Assembly: GCF_000005505.3 (NCBI RefSeq)
Contig: NC_016131.3
Location: forward strand, 42,989,355-43,053,354
Direction: 5' to 3'
Source: Brachypodium distachyon
Taxonomy: Eukaryota > Streptophyta > Magnoliopsida > Poales > Poaceae
DNA: 64,000 nucleotides
In this document: piece by piece, positions 10,488 to 21,962 of the stretch
Numbering within the stretch: the stretch's first letter is position 1
How the letters are laid out: each line of letters opens with the position of its first letter
The notes under the pieces: generated by a model
The model's input: only the letters and a program-made list of their open reading frames with translations
What the model was told of the DNA's origin: nothing
Database searches by the model: none
Position numbers and translations under genes: made by a program

Positions 10488-11729
10488 ATGATTCCATCTT
10501 ATAGACAAGAACAGCCAAGCCAAGTCCAGGATGAGTCGGGAGACGAAGGCGTTGTCTCCCGAGCAGTATTACTCTCATCACACTCGAGTGTCCCTTCCCT
10601 CCATTCCTGCAGCTCATGCCACTACCAGTGCGTCTCTACACTGAGGGGCCACTCCTCCTATGTGTCTGGCCTCGCCGTCGATGGCGACGCGCTCTACGTC
10701 GCCTCATCGGACGGACACATCAGGCTGTGGCCATTGGACATGGACGCGACCATGAAACAGGACGACCAGCCCGGAGACTCTGTTGTGGCCATCACCAGTA
10801 GCTCCATAAAGTGCCTTATGGTCACCGGCGATGGTCTTGTCAGCTCCCACCAGGACGGCAAGATCAGGGTGTGGCAGCAGGCCAGGCGGCGGAGCAGCGG
10901 GGGTTATCACCACCACCTCACCCTGCACGCCGTGCTGCCGACGACCGCCGACTGCCTGCGCACGTTCCTGTTCCCCAAGAACTACGTGGAGGTCCGGCGG
11001 CACAGGAGGTGCACCTGGGTGCACCACGTGGATGCGGTCACCGCGCTCGCGGTGTCCCCGGACGGCGCACACATGTACTCCGTGTCCTGGGACCGGAGCC
11101 TCAAGGTGTGGCGTGTGCCTGGCCTCCGCTGCGTGGAGTCCGTGGCGCCGGCCCACGACGACGCCATCAACGCCGTTGCCGTGTCGGCCGACGGGTGCGT
11201 CTACACCGGTTCGGCCGACAGGACGATCAAGGCCTGGAGGCGCCACCCGGGGCAGAAGAACCTCACGCTGGTCGGCACCATGGAGCGGCACAGCTCCGCG
11301 GTGAATGCGCTGGCGGTAGGCGCCGGCGGGCAGGTACTGTACTCCGGCTCGTGCGACCGGTCCGTTGTCGTGTGGGAGGCCGACGCCATGGGGGCCATGG
11401 TGGCCATGGACACGCTCAGGGGGCAAACCGAGGCGGTGCTGTGCCTGGCCGCCGCCGGGGCAATGGTGTGCAGCGGGTCGGCTGACAGGACGGTGAGGGT
11501 GTGGAGGAGGCGGGGAGCCGGCGAGGGGTACTCCTGCTTGGCCGTCCTGGACGGCCATGGCGCCGCCGTGAAGAGCCTGGCATTGGTGTTGATGGATGGA
11601 CTGCCTGCAGGAGGCGATCACGGGCACGGCTGCTCGTGCAAGGACGAGAGCTCGCCAGCGTGTGGCTCCTCCGCTCTTGTTTGCAGCGGTTCGTTGGACT
11701 GTGATGTGAAGATTTGGAGGGTGACTTGA
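10488..11729 (+). CDS. JINGUBANG-like WD40 repeat protein
   Basis: This is an intronless gene of 413 aa. Seven WD40 repeats form one propeller. They are recognisable by their closing units: [56 protein letters not shown] and DCDVKIWRV. The second blade is degenerate at its start, and the last has a Gly/His/Cys-rich insertion before its closing strand. The arrangement, including an insertion with [16 protein letters not shown] between blades two and three, matches the plant JINGUBANG family. Its Arabidopsis founder is a negative regulator of pollen germination that links TCP4 to jasmonate synthesis. WD40 proteins act as binding platforms, so no catalysis is expected. The start at 10488 gives an N-terminal Ser-rich tail of about 50 residues; a slightly later start cannot be excluded. 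Confidence 0.88.
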   Translation: MIPSYRQEQPSQVQDESGDEGVVSRAVLLSSHSSVPSLHSCSSCHYQCVSTLRGHSSYVSGLAVDGDALYVASSDGHIRLWPLDMDATMKQDDQPGDSVVAITSSSIKCLMVTGDGLVSSHQDGKIRVWQQARRRSSGGYHHHLTLHAVLPTTADCLRTFLFPKNYVEVRRHRRCTWVHHVDAVTALAVSPDGAHMYSVSWDRSLKVWRVPGLRCVESVAPAHDDAINAVAVSADGCVYTGSADRTIKAWRRHPGQKNLTLVGTMERHSSAVNALAVGAGGQVLYSGSCDRSVVVWEADAMGAMVAMDTLRGQTEAVLCLAAAGAMVCSGSADRTVRVWRRRGAGEGYSCLAVLDGHGAAVKSLALVLMDGLPAGGDHGHGCSCKDESSPACGSSALVCSGSLDCDVKIWRVT

Positions 11730-12953
11730 TTTTAGCCCAAATTTACCTTTCCAAAAAATTGTATTGCAAATATTTTAGCTAAGGTTAATATTGGCTAAAA
11801 ATATAAGAAAACTGGTCATGGATTATTACCTGGCTAATATTTTGGCAATCATCTAAACAAGAGGCAAAAATCTGGTCATGGATTGGCTTTGGTTATAAAT
11901 CAAACACATTCTAGTTTTTGCTGCAAGTACAACCATGTGCTCACGGAGGTCTGCTGGCTTCTCCAACCAGTTCGTGGGAAGTACTATCATTTTTATTTCA
12001 TGAATGTTACAGGTGATTCATGTATGTTTGCATTTTGGAGCTCTTTATTTGTCCTCTATTCAATACTACTTCGTTTTCACAAAGTATGCCGTATTTGGTT
12101 TCGTGAGACAAAACTCTAACCAAAAAATATTTTTTTTCTTGAGAACGCAAAAGCTCTACATCTCGATGCATATTAAAAAAAGAGTTATGTACAAGCACAA
12201 GAGGACAACACCCAGAGATTACAACGCTACACAACTAAGTGCTCGTCGGGAGGGACGCTCCAAGCCCAAATGCTTTCAGATCCAGACGAAGTGCCCTTTC
12301 GAGCTGCAGAAGGGGCGGAGCTTGCCACCAATCTGCGAACGAGACACCGGCGTGGGCTTTTTCATACATGAAATTTATATTAATATATCTGTCTTCAAAA
12401 GTTTTTACTGATAATTATGGAAGAGAAAAAAACAGACTGAAATGTCTAAACTGGAACGGGACGCAGATCTAGTACTTGGTTGATCCGGGTTTTTTTTTAA
12501 TAAAATTTCACTAATATGCAGGTTCTATTCGGTTCGTCTTTTTCCGCCGAAACCATAAAAGAACGGTTATTTTTTTGGGATCGGACAGATAGGTTGTTTT
12601 ATCCGGGTGATGGGTTCAGCTCCGGGGCCTGTTGCGGCATTGTGCAATGGCAGAGAGTCCCAGCAAGTCCGTTAGTAACGATAATCGACAATGCATAGCT
12701 TCCTGAATTCCTGCAGGGGCTACAACTTCTTATCCGTGCAACAGAAATCTGTTTCAGCCTCCGTCTCCACGCTACCATGTTGTAATGGAAGTTCTACGCA
12801 TGATGTATGGAATTAAACGCAGCCCATCCGTTCCTATCGGGCTTGGTCTCTGTCCTATCCGCAACGGGAGAAAGATGCTACAAATGACGGGGACGGAGCA
12901 GCAGCAAGTCCCACTCCCACACGAGAGGGACAACCGGACCCAAAAAAAGCATC
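11730..12953. other. Intergenic region between WD40 and CREG-like genes
   Basis: This is AT-rich sequence with a probable LINE 3'-end remnant at about 12126-12370. The last 250 bases become GC-rich as the CREG-like gene approaches and should hold its promoter and 5' UTR. The 135-codon frame at 12004-12411 reads through the LINE-like piece and is not a gene. Confidence 0.4.
12126..12370 (-). mobile_element. Probable LINE 3'-end remnant
   Basis: On the plus strand the segment begins with a T-run followed by CTTGAGAACGCAAAAGCTC and TCGATGCATATTAAAAAAAG. It resembles the poly-A-proximal 3' end of grass LINEs in reverse orientation. Only this terminal piece is present. The match is from memory of the general pattern, so confidence is modest. 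Confidence 0.35.
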
Positions 12954-15770
12954 ATGCTTTCCCCCGCCTACCTCGTCTTGGTCGCCGTCCTCCTCCTCCT
13001 CCGGCTGCCGGCTCCCGCCGTCGCCGGCCGCCCTCTAATCGACCGCAAGCCCGCCCCTTCCGAGGCCGCAGCCACCGCGAGGTGGCTCGCCGGGGAGAAC
13101 ACATGGGGCGTCCTCAGGTTCCCCCACCCATCCCTTCTGTCTTCCTTTTCTTGTAATCAATTACGATTTGTTGCCTGAGTTCTTTAGCAATATGTGGTTT
13201 GATCGAATTGGCGATTCGTGGTGCTGGTAAGAGTGGGTACTAACTGTTCGAGGCCTCTTAGTTTGAGGAAATTGTTTTGATCCCATACCTTGTTGCTAGT
13301 TTGGATTGGACTTCCCTAAAAAAAAGTTTGGAGTGGACTTTGGAGTCCTGTATAGATGTCTAAAATCAGATATTGATTTCATTGTCCGGTATCATACTTC
13401 AGAATTCGAGAGGTACAATTGTCTTGGTTTACATCATGTTATGCCAATTGGATAACAAGGACTCGCGGTTCACTAAAACTGATGCAAAGTTGAAACCCTC
13501 CAGCCAGGTTTCGACGGTTGTTATGCCAGGCTCAACATAGTTATTCACTTGCTGTTACCAAGAACAAGCTGAATCCCCACGCTTTGATGCAGAACTAATA
13601 ATTTAATCCAAGCATGTGATGCCTCAATCTCCATAGCCCATACAAATGTAATGGCCACATCTTTTCGAGAAAAATGTAATGGCCACAAATAGTGAAACCA
13701 TAAATATAACCATATTACATAAATTGCAAAGGTGGAGATCATGGAGAGGTAGTTCGTCTTGTCAGCAAGTTCTTTAAGTGGAGGACCACCATCTCCAATA
13801 TCTATAGAAGAAATGAATTTTAAATTTGCAATTTAGGTGACATGATGATTTGGTTTTTGCTAAGATTATTATAGTTTCTCCCATCTGACACTATTGATGT
13901 CTATTTGACTGGCCACTCACTAATGCTTTGTTATTTCCTTTGCAGCACAATATCGAGTGATCTAAGTGGTGCTCCATTTGGGTATTCCTCATTATCAAAC
14001 TATTGTAAATAACCAATGCATAATACTCTCGTTTGTTGCTGACTGCTGAGCTTAGTTCCCTGCTTCTTCTACACACAGCAATGTAGTTTCGTATAGTGAT
14101 GGAGTACCAGGTAAAAGCCATGGAATCCCGTACTTCTATCTGACTACTCTGGATCCCACTGCAAGAGATGCGTTGGAGGATGATAGGACATCATTGACCC
14201 TTAGTGAGTTCCCTCTTGGCACATGTGGGAAGATTGATCCTGAAAACCCTACATGTGCTAAACTTACTCTTACTGGAAAGGTACTAACGGAATAAATCTA
14301 TGATAAGATAACTTTTCAGTAGCTGTTTATTTCCCCGTGGCGCAATTTTACTCTTACTGGGTTTGAATTGTAATCCCGGGAACGCCATCTTAAGTTTTAT
14401 CATGCTTACAGTCTCGGGCTATAAGTTAGTATAACTTTGTACTAAATCCAAGACACTTATTATGGATCGGAGGGAGTATATCTGTAGGCACTTCTTTTGT
14501 TCCCACTTCCTAGTTAGTGATTCTGATGCGTTTGTATTTTTCTCATATGGGTATTGCTAAGTAAACACAAGGGTAATAATAGTGGGGGCTTGACTTTGAC
14601 CATTTTGGAAGCAGCAACCTTGAAGCATTTCAGTTGCAATTTGATGCTGTTAGACTTTGACCATTTTGGAAGCAGTAACAGTTTAGTTTGAGCCTTCAAA
14701 GCTATGCCTCTCAAAGTATTTCTCATGATGAGGAAAAAAGGGTAACTTACTACAATCCCTCCTATAGAGCACATAGGTTTGATGTGATCTACTAACTGCT
14801 GTATGTTGCGGAGACTGGATACAACTATGCTTTACACTTCTTAAGAAGGATAGTCATTGCGACCTGAGGTAGGAGTAACATTTAGTGATTTTGCAGTTGA
14901 AGTTGGTTGACCGTCAGTCATCTGAAGCAGATTTGGCCAAAGCAGCACTTTTCAGCAAACATTCTGAAATGGAGGGTAAGCTAAATTTACTACTCCCTCC
15001 GTTCCTAAATTCTTGTCGTTTTTTAGTACAAATTTGAACTAAAACAATGACAAGAATTTAGGAACGGAGGGAGTATTATCTTGTACGTACGGACAGTGTT
15101 ATGTTATAAAGTGAATTATTTTTAATGTCGGCATTCTTATATTTTGATAGGTTGGCCAAAGAACCATCACTTTGAGATCTTCAAATTGGAAATTGAAAAC
15201 ATATTCTTGATTGACTGGTTTGGGGGTCCTAAACCTATATCCCCTTCGGAATACCTTGAATATGGAAGGTGAGTTACGCAAAACCTTTAAAATCTGAGTT
15301 CACTATGCAATACTTTGTGCTGCCAAGATATTTGTAGTTCCAAATTGCAACCTGGACAAAAAAGAAAAATCCAAAGAAACAATTGGGGGAGACCCCTACT
15401 TGGCTTGAAAACGGAAGAAAGTAAACTAACGTGCATCATCATGCCACAATAGCAAGACATGGACCCTTTGTCTTGACATAGCTTGTAATTTATGTAGGAA
15501 CCTGCAAGGCTCGCGGATGATCTCTTGACTGGGGAATCCTTGTGAAATCCTTTTGAAAGTTAGCTCTTCACACCTGTACATACTATATACTACAAAGACT
15601 CAAAAGATCTACGGGTTGAATAAACATCGTATCATGCGTATTGACGTTTTTGCCCATCATATCTACATGGGCTTGTAAATTATTGATGTGTTCCCAAAAT
15701 ACATTTCAGAAAGGCTACCAATCAAGTTACTCTGGACTCCTGCCTTGGATTTGGACGAGTTCAAAGTTGA
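12954..15770 (+). CDS. CREG-like secreted protein (FMN-binding split-barrel fold)
   Basis: Six exons join in phase: 12954-13117, 13946-13981, 14079-14280, 14897-14975, 15151-15268 and 15710-15770 (219 aa). A signal peptide covers residues 1-24 (Leu-rich, ending APAVAG). The body reads RWLAGENTWGVLSTISSDL, then GAPFGNVVSYSDG, a long segment with PYFYLTTLDPTARDALEDD and LGTCGKIDPENPTCAKLTL, and EIFKLEIENIFLIDWFGG before the end. This is the pattern of CREG (cellular repressor of E1A-stimulated genes) and its plant homologues, annotated as pyridoxamine 5'-phosphate oxidase-like. Animal CREG is a secreted or lysosomal glycoprotein that has the fold without oxidase activity; the plant role is not clear. 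The C-terminal 20 residues, from a short last exon, are the least certain part. Introns 3 and 4 carry Stowaway sequence. Confidence 0.88.
14437..14476. mobile_element. Half of a decayed Stowaway MITE
   Basis: The right terminus ATCGGAGGGAG followed by TA is intact, preceded by GACACTTATTATGG. No matching left end is visible. It lies in intron 3 of the CREG-like gene and belongs to the same subfamily as the outer element at 19308-19473. Confidence 0.6.
14993..15073. mobile_element. Stowaway MITE in CREG-like intron 4
   Basis: An 81-bp palindromic element is bounded by CTCCCTCCGTTCC and its complement GGAACGGAGGGAG, with TA on both sides (14991-14992 and 15074-15075). It is small, AT-rich inside and nearly a perfect hairpin. 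These are the marks of the Tc1/mariner-derived Stowaway group. Confidence 0.9.
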
Positions 15771-16540
15771 AACTGAATTGCCTTAATTAGCCTTTAGCCG
15801 AGTCCATGACTTTGTTATATCGGATAGCTTGTGATTTTACCATGGATTATGCTGTTAGTTCGTTCATGGCACACCGTTGTCAAGGAGATATGATAGTACT
15901 AATTTACACGAAGCCTCTTCGTGCTGATTGATCCTCAAAGTAAGCGACAGTGTGTTGAATTGTTCAAGCTGAGCTGTAGTGAGAGGACATTATCTAGAGT
16001 TGACTCGTGGCTAAACCGTGAAATATTATTGCTTTGCATACAATTGCATATACAATTAGGGATACGATTATCCATGGTCAGTTCCAGGCCCATCAGAGAA
16101 CCACAAAAGAAAAGGCTGCCGAAATCAGCTCAAAAAGAGTGTGGGCGAGCGCGGCTGACAAAAATGTAATCACAAAAGCATAAGATAGACTATGATCATG
16201 ATCATGATTGTCATCAATGAGAGACACATGCTTAAAGAACACTGAGGATAATGAACACAGCCAAAGTGATCCACACCAAAGTAGCAGTAGTGTCTTAGTT
16301 TCTTCGAATACTTCTTTAATCACAGTTATACAATTCTACATTTCAGTTGCAAATCATGAAAAACTGCATCGACCCAATAAAGCTACACTTCAACTCCAAT
16401 GAAAGAATTCACCTCGAAGACACGAACAACAGAGGTTTTTACAGCACGAAAGTAGGCTATATGGTAAATACAGTTCAAGAGACTTGAAAAAAAAAACGAA
16501 AAACAAGAGCAGAGGAGACAAGCGAAGACTTTTGACTTTT
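15771..16540. other. Convergent intergenic region, CREG-like / U-box genes
   Basis: This holds the facing 3' flanks of two genes. It contains an ATGATCATGATCATGAT short palindromic run near 16192-16208 and otherwise no repeat or RNA gene that I can see. The open frames here are short and without family features. Confidence 0.4.
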
Positions 16541-18148
16541 TCAGAACTGTGTGGTGTTTGACCCGGACGGCCCGGCGTAGTTGCTCCGGTGGTGCGGCGG
16601 CCGCCGGAGCGAGACGAGCCCCTCCGACACGACGCTCCCCCCGTCGTCGTCCCATTCCCTCCCGAGAATCCCGGCCGCCGCGAGCATCCCCGCGTCGTCG
16701 TCCTCCCCGCGCATCGCCCGGAGCGTGCGCCGCGCCATGTCCCGCCCCACCCCGCCGCCGCCCTCGGCCACCGGCATCAGCGCCGCCTCGACCCCCGCCG
16801 CGCGCGCCAGCCCGCGGAACCTCAGGCTGCCCCGGCTCATCCCGTACAATGCCGATATGCAGTACTCCTCCTCCGCGCTCCCCGGCGCGGCCAAGCCGCC
16901 GCGCATGAGCCTGACAATCGCAGCCACCGAGCCGCCGTCCATCAGAGCCGCCCTCCCTTCCGGGCAGCCCGCCAGGTTCGCCAGGATCATAACTGCCAGC
17001 TTCCTTAGCGCCGCGGCTTCGGCTTCCGCTCCGGCTCCGGCTTCGGCTTCGGCTTCGGCTTCGGATCGGGCCGGCGCCGACTCCGCCGTGGCGAGCAGCG
17101 TGCGCACGGCCCCTGGCGTGCGGGCGATCTTGGACCGGTTCATCCCGGCCAGCGAGACGTGGTACAGCGCCATCCCGGCCTCGCGCCGCGCGCGGTGTCC
17201 GACGGCTGTTTGGGTACTCGCGGTCGCGAAGAGCTCCAGCAGCGGCGGGATCGCGCCGAGCACGCCGATGGCGGCGCGGTTCTCGTCCTCCACGGCGAGG
17301 CTGTACATGGCCCCCGCCGCGTGGTCGCGCGCCTCCGGGTGGCCCGACCGGAGCACGTCCACGAGCGGCGACACGGCCCCGGACCGCACGATCCGGGCCT
17401 TGTTCTCCGCCTCCAGCGACAGGTTGACCATGGACGCGGCCGCGTTGACCTGGACGCCGGCGTCCCCGGACAGCAGCATCGGCCGCAGCGCGGCCAGCAG
17501 CCGCGGCGTGCAGAGCTGGATCCGCATCTCCCTGTTCTCCCGGGTCGCCTGCCGTAACGAGGCCATCGCCGCCTTCAGCTCCGACGGGCTCGCGCCCTCC
17601 GCCGCCAGCACCGCCATGATCTCCTCCTCCAGCGAACCGCGGCCCGTCGTCTGATTCGGCTCCTGCAGGAACTCGTCGCCGCCGTAGCTGTAGCGGTTTC
17701 TTGTCCGAACCGAATTGGCCGGCGGGGGTGGCCTCTGCTCTTGGCGTGGCGGCGGCGGCGGCATGAGGCGGCGGACGATGTGGCCAGCGGTGTCGAGGGG
17801 GAGAGGGGAAGGGTGGGGCAGCATCAGACGGTCGCACCAGTTGAGGATGGCGCTGCGGAGGGCGACGTTGGGGATGAGCACGAGAGGGGGGGAAGAAGGG
17901 AGGACCTCGGCGGCGACGACGGGAGGGTAGAAGGCGAGCGCGGCGCAGGCCTGGATGCAGGCGCGCTCGAAGGTCTGGCCCGGGGGGACGATGACGGGGT
18001 CCGCCATGAGCCTGCCGGAGATGGGGCAGAGGAACTCCGCTGGCTGGTCCACCGTGAACGAAGAGGACGGTGACGACGACGCGGAGGAAGGCGGCGAGGA
18101 GGAAGCGAAGGCCGTGAATGGCCTCCACCGCAGCCGGCCGCTGCCCAT
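16541..18148 (-). CDS. U-box / ARM-repeat E3 ubiquitin ligase (PUB38-41 type)
   Basis: This is an intronless gene of 535 aa in GC-rich sequence. The U-box lies at about residues 36-110: PAEFLCPISGRLMADPVIV, then GQTFERACIQ and NVALRSAILNWC. U-boxes bind E2 enzymes without zinc. A Pro-rich linker follows, then Armadillo repeats from about 175 to 500, with GDAGVQVNAAASMVNLSLE, GHPEARDHAAGAMYSLAVE and RKLAVMILANLAGCPEGR as clear units. The layout matches the U-box proteins PUB38-PUB41. An Ala/Glu run (SEAEAEAEAGAGAEAEA) between ARM units comes from a GGCTTC/GGCTCC microsatellite at about 17026-17066 and may vary in length between strains. The ATG at 18148 was preferred to one at 18310, because the extra 54 residues are basic, low-complexity and unlike the family. 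A large open frame on the same strand one base off is only a shadow. Confidence 0.9.
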   Translation of the reverse strand: MGSGRLRWRPFTAFASSSPPSSASSSPSSSFTVDQPAEFLCPISGRLMADPVIVPPGQTFERACIQACAALAFYPPVVAAEVLPSSPPLVLIPNVALRSAILNWCDRLMLPHPSPLPLDTAGHIVRRLMPPPPPRQEQRPPPPANSVRTRNRYSYGGDEFLQEPNQTTGRGSLEEEIMAVLAAEGASPSELKAAMASLRQATRENREMRIQLCTPRLLAALRPMLLSGDAGVQVNAAASMVNLSLEAENKARIVRSGAVSPLVDVLRSGHPEARDHAAGAMYSLAVEDENRAAIGVLGAIPPLLELFATASTQTAVGHRARREAGMALYHVSLAGMNRSKIARTPGAVRTLLATAESAPARSEAEAEAEAGAGAEAEAAALRKLAVMILANLAGCPEGRAALMDGGSVAAIVRLMRGGLAAPGSAEEEYCISALYGMSRGSLRFRGLARAAGVEAALMPVAEGGGGVGRDMARRTLRAMRGEDDDAGMLAAAGILGREWDDDGGSVVSEGLVSLRRPPHHRSNYAGPSGSNTTQF

Positions 18149-18596
18149 TGGTGGTGCTGAATGCTGATGCTTTGCTTGTGACGAAGGTGTGTGCTGGTGG
18201 ATTTTAGCGACTCCTGGAGAAGTCAGTCGCCATCGCTTCTTCCGGATGCGCCGGCGAATTTTATGACACGGATGGAAGCGGTATACTGAGGGTGTGTTCC
18301 ACACTTCCACTCCCGTGCGCCGGACATGTTACTCCAGTCTCCAGCCCTTCCAAACTGGATAGTCTATGATTTCCTCTTTGATCCGAACGAATTTGGAGAA
18401 GTTCAAAAATCAAAATCCCAATACCGATTTAGCGCCTTGAGAACGCTCAGCGCTCACATCCTTGTTTAAACAGATGCCCTTCCATTTGTGTCATAATTAC
18501 CTAAGAATGTCGCCGTGCCGAGCCAACTCCTGAACACATCTCTATGCCCTATCCCCCGGAGCCCAGCGTTTCTCCCTCCTCCAATCACTGAATTTC

Positions 18597-18906
18597 CCCA
18601 GTTTTCAAGGAGAAAACAAGAGTGCATTAGAAACTTAGTTCAACATGATTTCCATATTGCTTTCGGTCTGCGAAAACATATATAACATTGATTTATGTAC
18701 GAAATATAGTAAAAAAATGTTTCAACGTGGCTTTTTCACCTGGACTCGATTAATTTATGAACGATACAAGTGTTTTCGCAGTCCAAAAACAATATGGAAA
18801 AGTCATGTTGGACTAAGTTTAGTCTAATGCACCAGTTCGGATGGTTTATGTATCATTCAATCGAGTCGTTTTTCTGTATTTTCTTGTTTTCCACTTGAAA
18901 ACTGGG
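18597..18906. repeat. Long foldback (inverted repeat), about 310 bp
   Basis: The left arm starts CCCAGTTTTCAAGGAG and the right arm ends with its complement, ...TGAAAACTGGG. Pairing continues inward: GTGCATTAGA, CTTAGTTCAACATGA, TCCATATTG and CTGCGAAAACA on the left each have a complement, in reverse order, on the right. The arms are about 130 bp with scattered mismatches around a short loop. It could be a foldback transposon or an inverted-repeat siRNA locus. No clear target-site duplication was found. Confidence 0.8.
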
Positions 18907-19076
18907 CAGTTCAACAATTAGGCCGTCCCACAGCTAGGGTTCGGCAGGCTCTGCCACCACCACCATCTGGCTCCGCAGCCTCCCCTCATCCACGTCCAAC
19001 CCGTCCCCTACGGGCTCTCGCACACATCTTCGAAGGGTTGATGTTTTGTCTAGAATGCCTAATAAATATAGTTCAA

Positions 19077-19185
19077 GGGCCTGTTTGGAAGAGAAATTAT
19101 TTTTTCTTGGTGAATTGTAGTGTTTAGTGTAAATTGGGAAGTAAACTGGAGCTCACACAAAAAATACATACAATCCAAATAGGCC
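19077..19185. mobile_element. Tourist-like MITE
   Basis: The ends are GGGCCTGTTTGGA and its complement TCCAAATAGGCC, about 109 bp apart, with AT-rich interior. The ends resemble grass Tourist/PIF or hAT MITEs. The target-site duplication is unclear, so the class is tentative. Confidence 0.6.
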
Positions 19186-19307
19186 ATAATGAATCAAGTA
19201 ATCATGAACCAAATAGCAGGAAAGGATACTGATAGTCATATGTTGTTATGTATGTACATTGACTACAGACTGTCGGTCCGAAAACAGTAACTTACAAATA
19301 TTTATTA

Positions 19308-19473
19308 CTCCCTCCGATCCATAACAAGTGTCTAATAGAAAGTTGTACTCCCTCCGTCCTGAAATAAGTGACGTGGATTTGCATAAGAATCTATACAAAT
19401 CCACGTCACTTATTTTAGAACGGAGTATTAAGTTTGTACTAAATTCCCGACACTTATTATAGATCGGAGGGAG
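19308..19473. mobile_element. Stowaway MITE interrupted by a second Stowaway
   Basis: The outer element begins CTCCCTCCGATCC at 19308 and ends GGATCGGAGGGAG-like at 19473, with TA at 19306-19307 and 19474-19475. It is split after GTTGTA by another Stowaway from a different subfamily (19348-19425). This records two successive insertions. Confidence 0.88.
19348..19425. mobile_element. Inner Stowaway MITE
   Basis: The left end CTCCCTCCGTCCTGAAATAA pairs with the right end TTATTTTAGAACGGAG, and TA stands on both sides (19346-19347, 19426-19427). The right terminus has lost about four bases. The stem includes AGTGACGTGGATTTG and its complement. Confidence 0.85.
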
Positions 19474-20165
19474 TAGCTTAATAAATTTTCGATGTGATAA
19501 TGGAGGTGCCCACAAGAAGAAATTATAAATCGTGTAACCCCAATTTGAAGGCTGCATCTTGTGTACTAACTCCACATTTAAAAAGATAAGATAATTACAA
19601 AAGAGTGATGAAACCAGTGTAAACAGGTTTGATTTACAAATCACGTCACCAAAATTACTCTTAGCACCCTTGCATGGTGAAACATAATAACCAACCAAAA
19701 GGAGCTGCCAAAGCAGATGACTCGAAAACAATGTAAGCATAAATTGGACACTAAAAAGGGGTTGGACAACAAAAGGTTGAGACCGTTGAACAACAGCTAT
19801 GTTTGAAGAATGAAGCATGTAAACATAACATGTATTGCTAGCATGAAAGCACACATGGACTAAGCTAAATCTCATCCATCTCCGGCACTGGTATGCTTCT
19901 CCTCCAAATCATGGATCTCTCCCACGAAACAGTGTGTGAAAGGAAGCATATTTCCCACTACCCAGGAAATGATTCAATCAGCAGAACTAATGCAGCAGCT
20001 TTCGGACACAAACATAAACCAAGATGCATATGTAATTGATGCGATCTGACTTCCATTTCATTCACAATCACTTTGTGCTTTTGATATCTGGAAAGCTCTG
20101 TTATTATTCGACATACCAGTGGGCCAGAGCGCTAACAGCTGGTCGAGTCGTTAAGTTAATAACTA

Positions 20166-20268
20166 CTCCCTCCGTCCCATATCAAGTAACATGTATCTAG
20201 ACACTTTTTAGATATAAATACATCCATATTTTGACAAATGGAAGTCACTTGATATGAGACGCAGGAAG
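20166..20268. mobile_element. Stowaway MITE
   Basis: The element runs from CTCCCTCCGTCCCATATCAA to TTGATATGAGACGCAGGAAG with flanking TA. The right end has several substitutions. The interior contains the ACATGTATCTAGACAC motif shared with the elements at 48347, 54055 and 57340. Confidence 0.85.
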
Positions 20269-20931
20269 TACTTAACTATAATTGTCGAGGAATGTCAATC
20301 GATCGAACGGGTCCCCTGTCATTGCGATGGAATTTGCTGGTGGTTGCACTGTTGCAGTCACTGGTATGCATGGCACGTCCAGAGACAGAAGGCATCAATC
20401 CAAGCTGGTCAAACCATTCTCTTCGATTTTATACAATCTTTATTCACCTGTTTGGATCTCTTTTTGGCCACACTGTCTGGATCACTGCGATGGATCAAAA
20501 GGCTCTTTTCTCTAGCAAGGCAAAGATTGCAGGCAAACTTGGCGCATAAAACAGTTTGCTTGCAAGCAATGTGTGGTCCAAAGTACAGTAGCGGACTTTA
20601 ATTTTGGACTGCCTTAGCTTGGCTCAAGCTCAACTGGTTAGTCCGATCATCTTAGGCTCTCAAGGGCCCTTTCTCGAAAACTTCCCTTTTAATGGAGGCA
20701 TGCTCGTTTGCTAGTGATTCGCCAACTGCAGCAAAAGGATGGAAGGGAGATTGTGGCGCAATTTGTGCTGCACATACAGTGAGTGATATGTCTGAAGATC
20801 TGGAGCTCTGATGAGCAGCTGTTCCTGGAACAATAATTTGCCTGCAGTACCTGTTCGATATCAGCAGTGACCTCACCGGCGAGTAGTTGCTTCTGTCAGC
20901 GCTGATCCGGTCACATGGAGGAGGATCATAC

Positions 20932-20952
20932 CACACACACACACACACACAC
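20932..20952. repeat. (CA)n microsatellite
   Basis: About ten uninterrupted CA units lie in intergenic DNA between the U-box and glycosylase genes. Confidence 0.9.
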
Positions 20953-21962
20953 GCCATCGTTCTGAGTCGTGATTGAAGAAAATGATAAATCGCTGTTTGA
21001 AGCGGCATCATCCACTGAAGTACTCCGTACTCCGACGCTCTGTACTAATGGGCAATGATATGAATGATATTGCCATGTTGACAGGTTATTTAAAACAAGA
21101 CAAAGGTGCTTGTCTTCTCTCTACTAATTAATCTATTTTTGTTAAGCAAGAACACAGATTCTGTGTCTGTTCTGTTCCATTGCTGGCTCATAAAATAGTA
21201 GTCCCTTCTTCGATCCAACAACTCATCGTGGCGATATCGATCTAAGAGCACCTTTCTGATCAAGCTCCTCTGTGCCCTTTGAGCCACTGCGAATAAAAAT
21301 ACTCTGCGGAGTATCTTGAAAAAGAAAGAAAGTCCGCGGCCGAAAATGCGAGGTTTGGATCGGCTCGTTCTACTCTACCAGCACGTCGTTGTCACTCAAG
21401 CAATGCTGTCGTGTTAATTAAGCACAATGATTGGTTCTGTCAAGTGTCGTTCCGTTAATTAACCACGGCGGAGCATTCATGTGGGTTTTCCGGAAATTCT
21501 GTTCGCGCGGGTGTTGCCTTCTGGTCAAGCTCTCGGTTCCTTCTTGTTTACTCTCGCTTAATCTGACACGGATTCTGGTACAACTCCTAGTGAAATTTGT
21601 TACTTGTACTAATCAACAGCTGGAGTACGTATAAGTGTATATAATTGGCATGAATTCAGCTGTATGATATGTCTGTTGTGGAGAAAGTCAAAACGTCCAG
21701 CTGGTACGGAACATTAGCTGCGTGATTGCCCAAAAGAACGATCTACGAATAGATTCCCTTCTTCGAGTTGCGAAAGGAGAAACCGTCGAGCGGTGCTATT
21801 AGTACTCCCCTGGAAAGCAGAGAAGCTAACCTGGTAGATCGATCACTACCCGGCCAGCTGAAAGAAGAATGGCTACCGAGCTAGCTGCCTGCACGCGATA
21901 GGCTTCCATAAACCAGTTGACAATGCTCGAATCTGATTTCCATGCAGATGCATCAAGTCTAT

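Noticed and set aside
14520..14774. 86-codon minus-strand frame in CREG-like intron 3
   Set aside because: It lies wholly inside an intron and shows no family features; the repeat of TTGACCATTTTGGAAGC there explains its apparent order.
16383..18128. 581-codon minus-strand frame overlapping the U-box gene
   Set aside because: Low-complexity Arg/Gly/Ala product in a shifted frame of the GC-rich U-box gene; all domain motifs are in the other frame.
19246..19875. 209-codon minus-strand frame
   Set aside because: It runs straight through nested Stowaway MITEs and has no family features, signal or codon bias.
20300..20375. NGSPVIAMEFAGGCTVAVTG, faintly like a proteasome beta-subunit N-terminus
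   Set aside because: No continuation of the family pattern on either side; chance similarity is likely.
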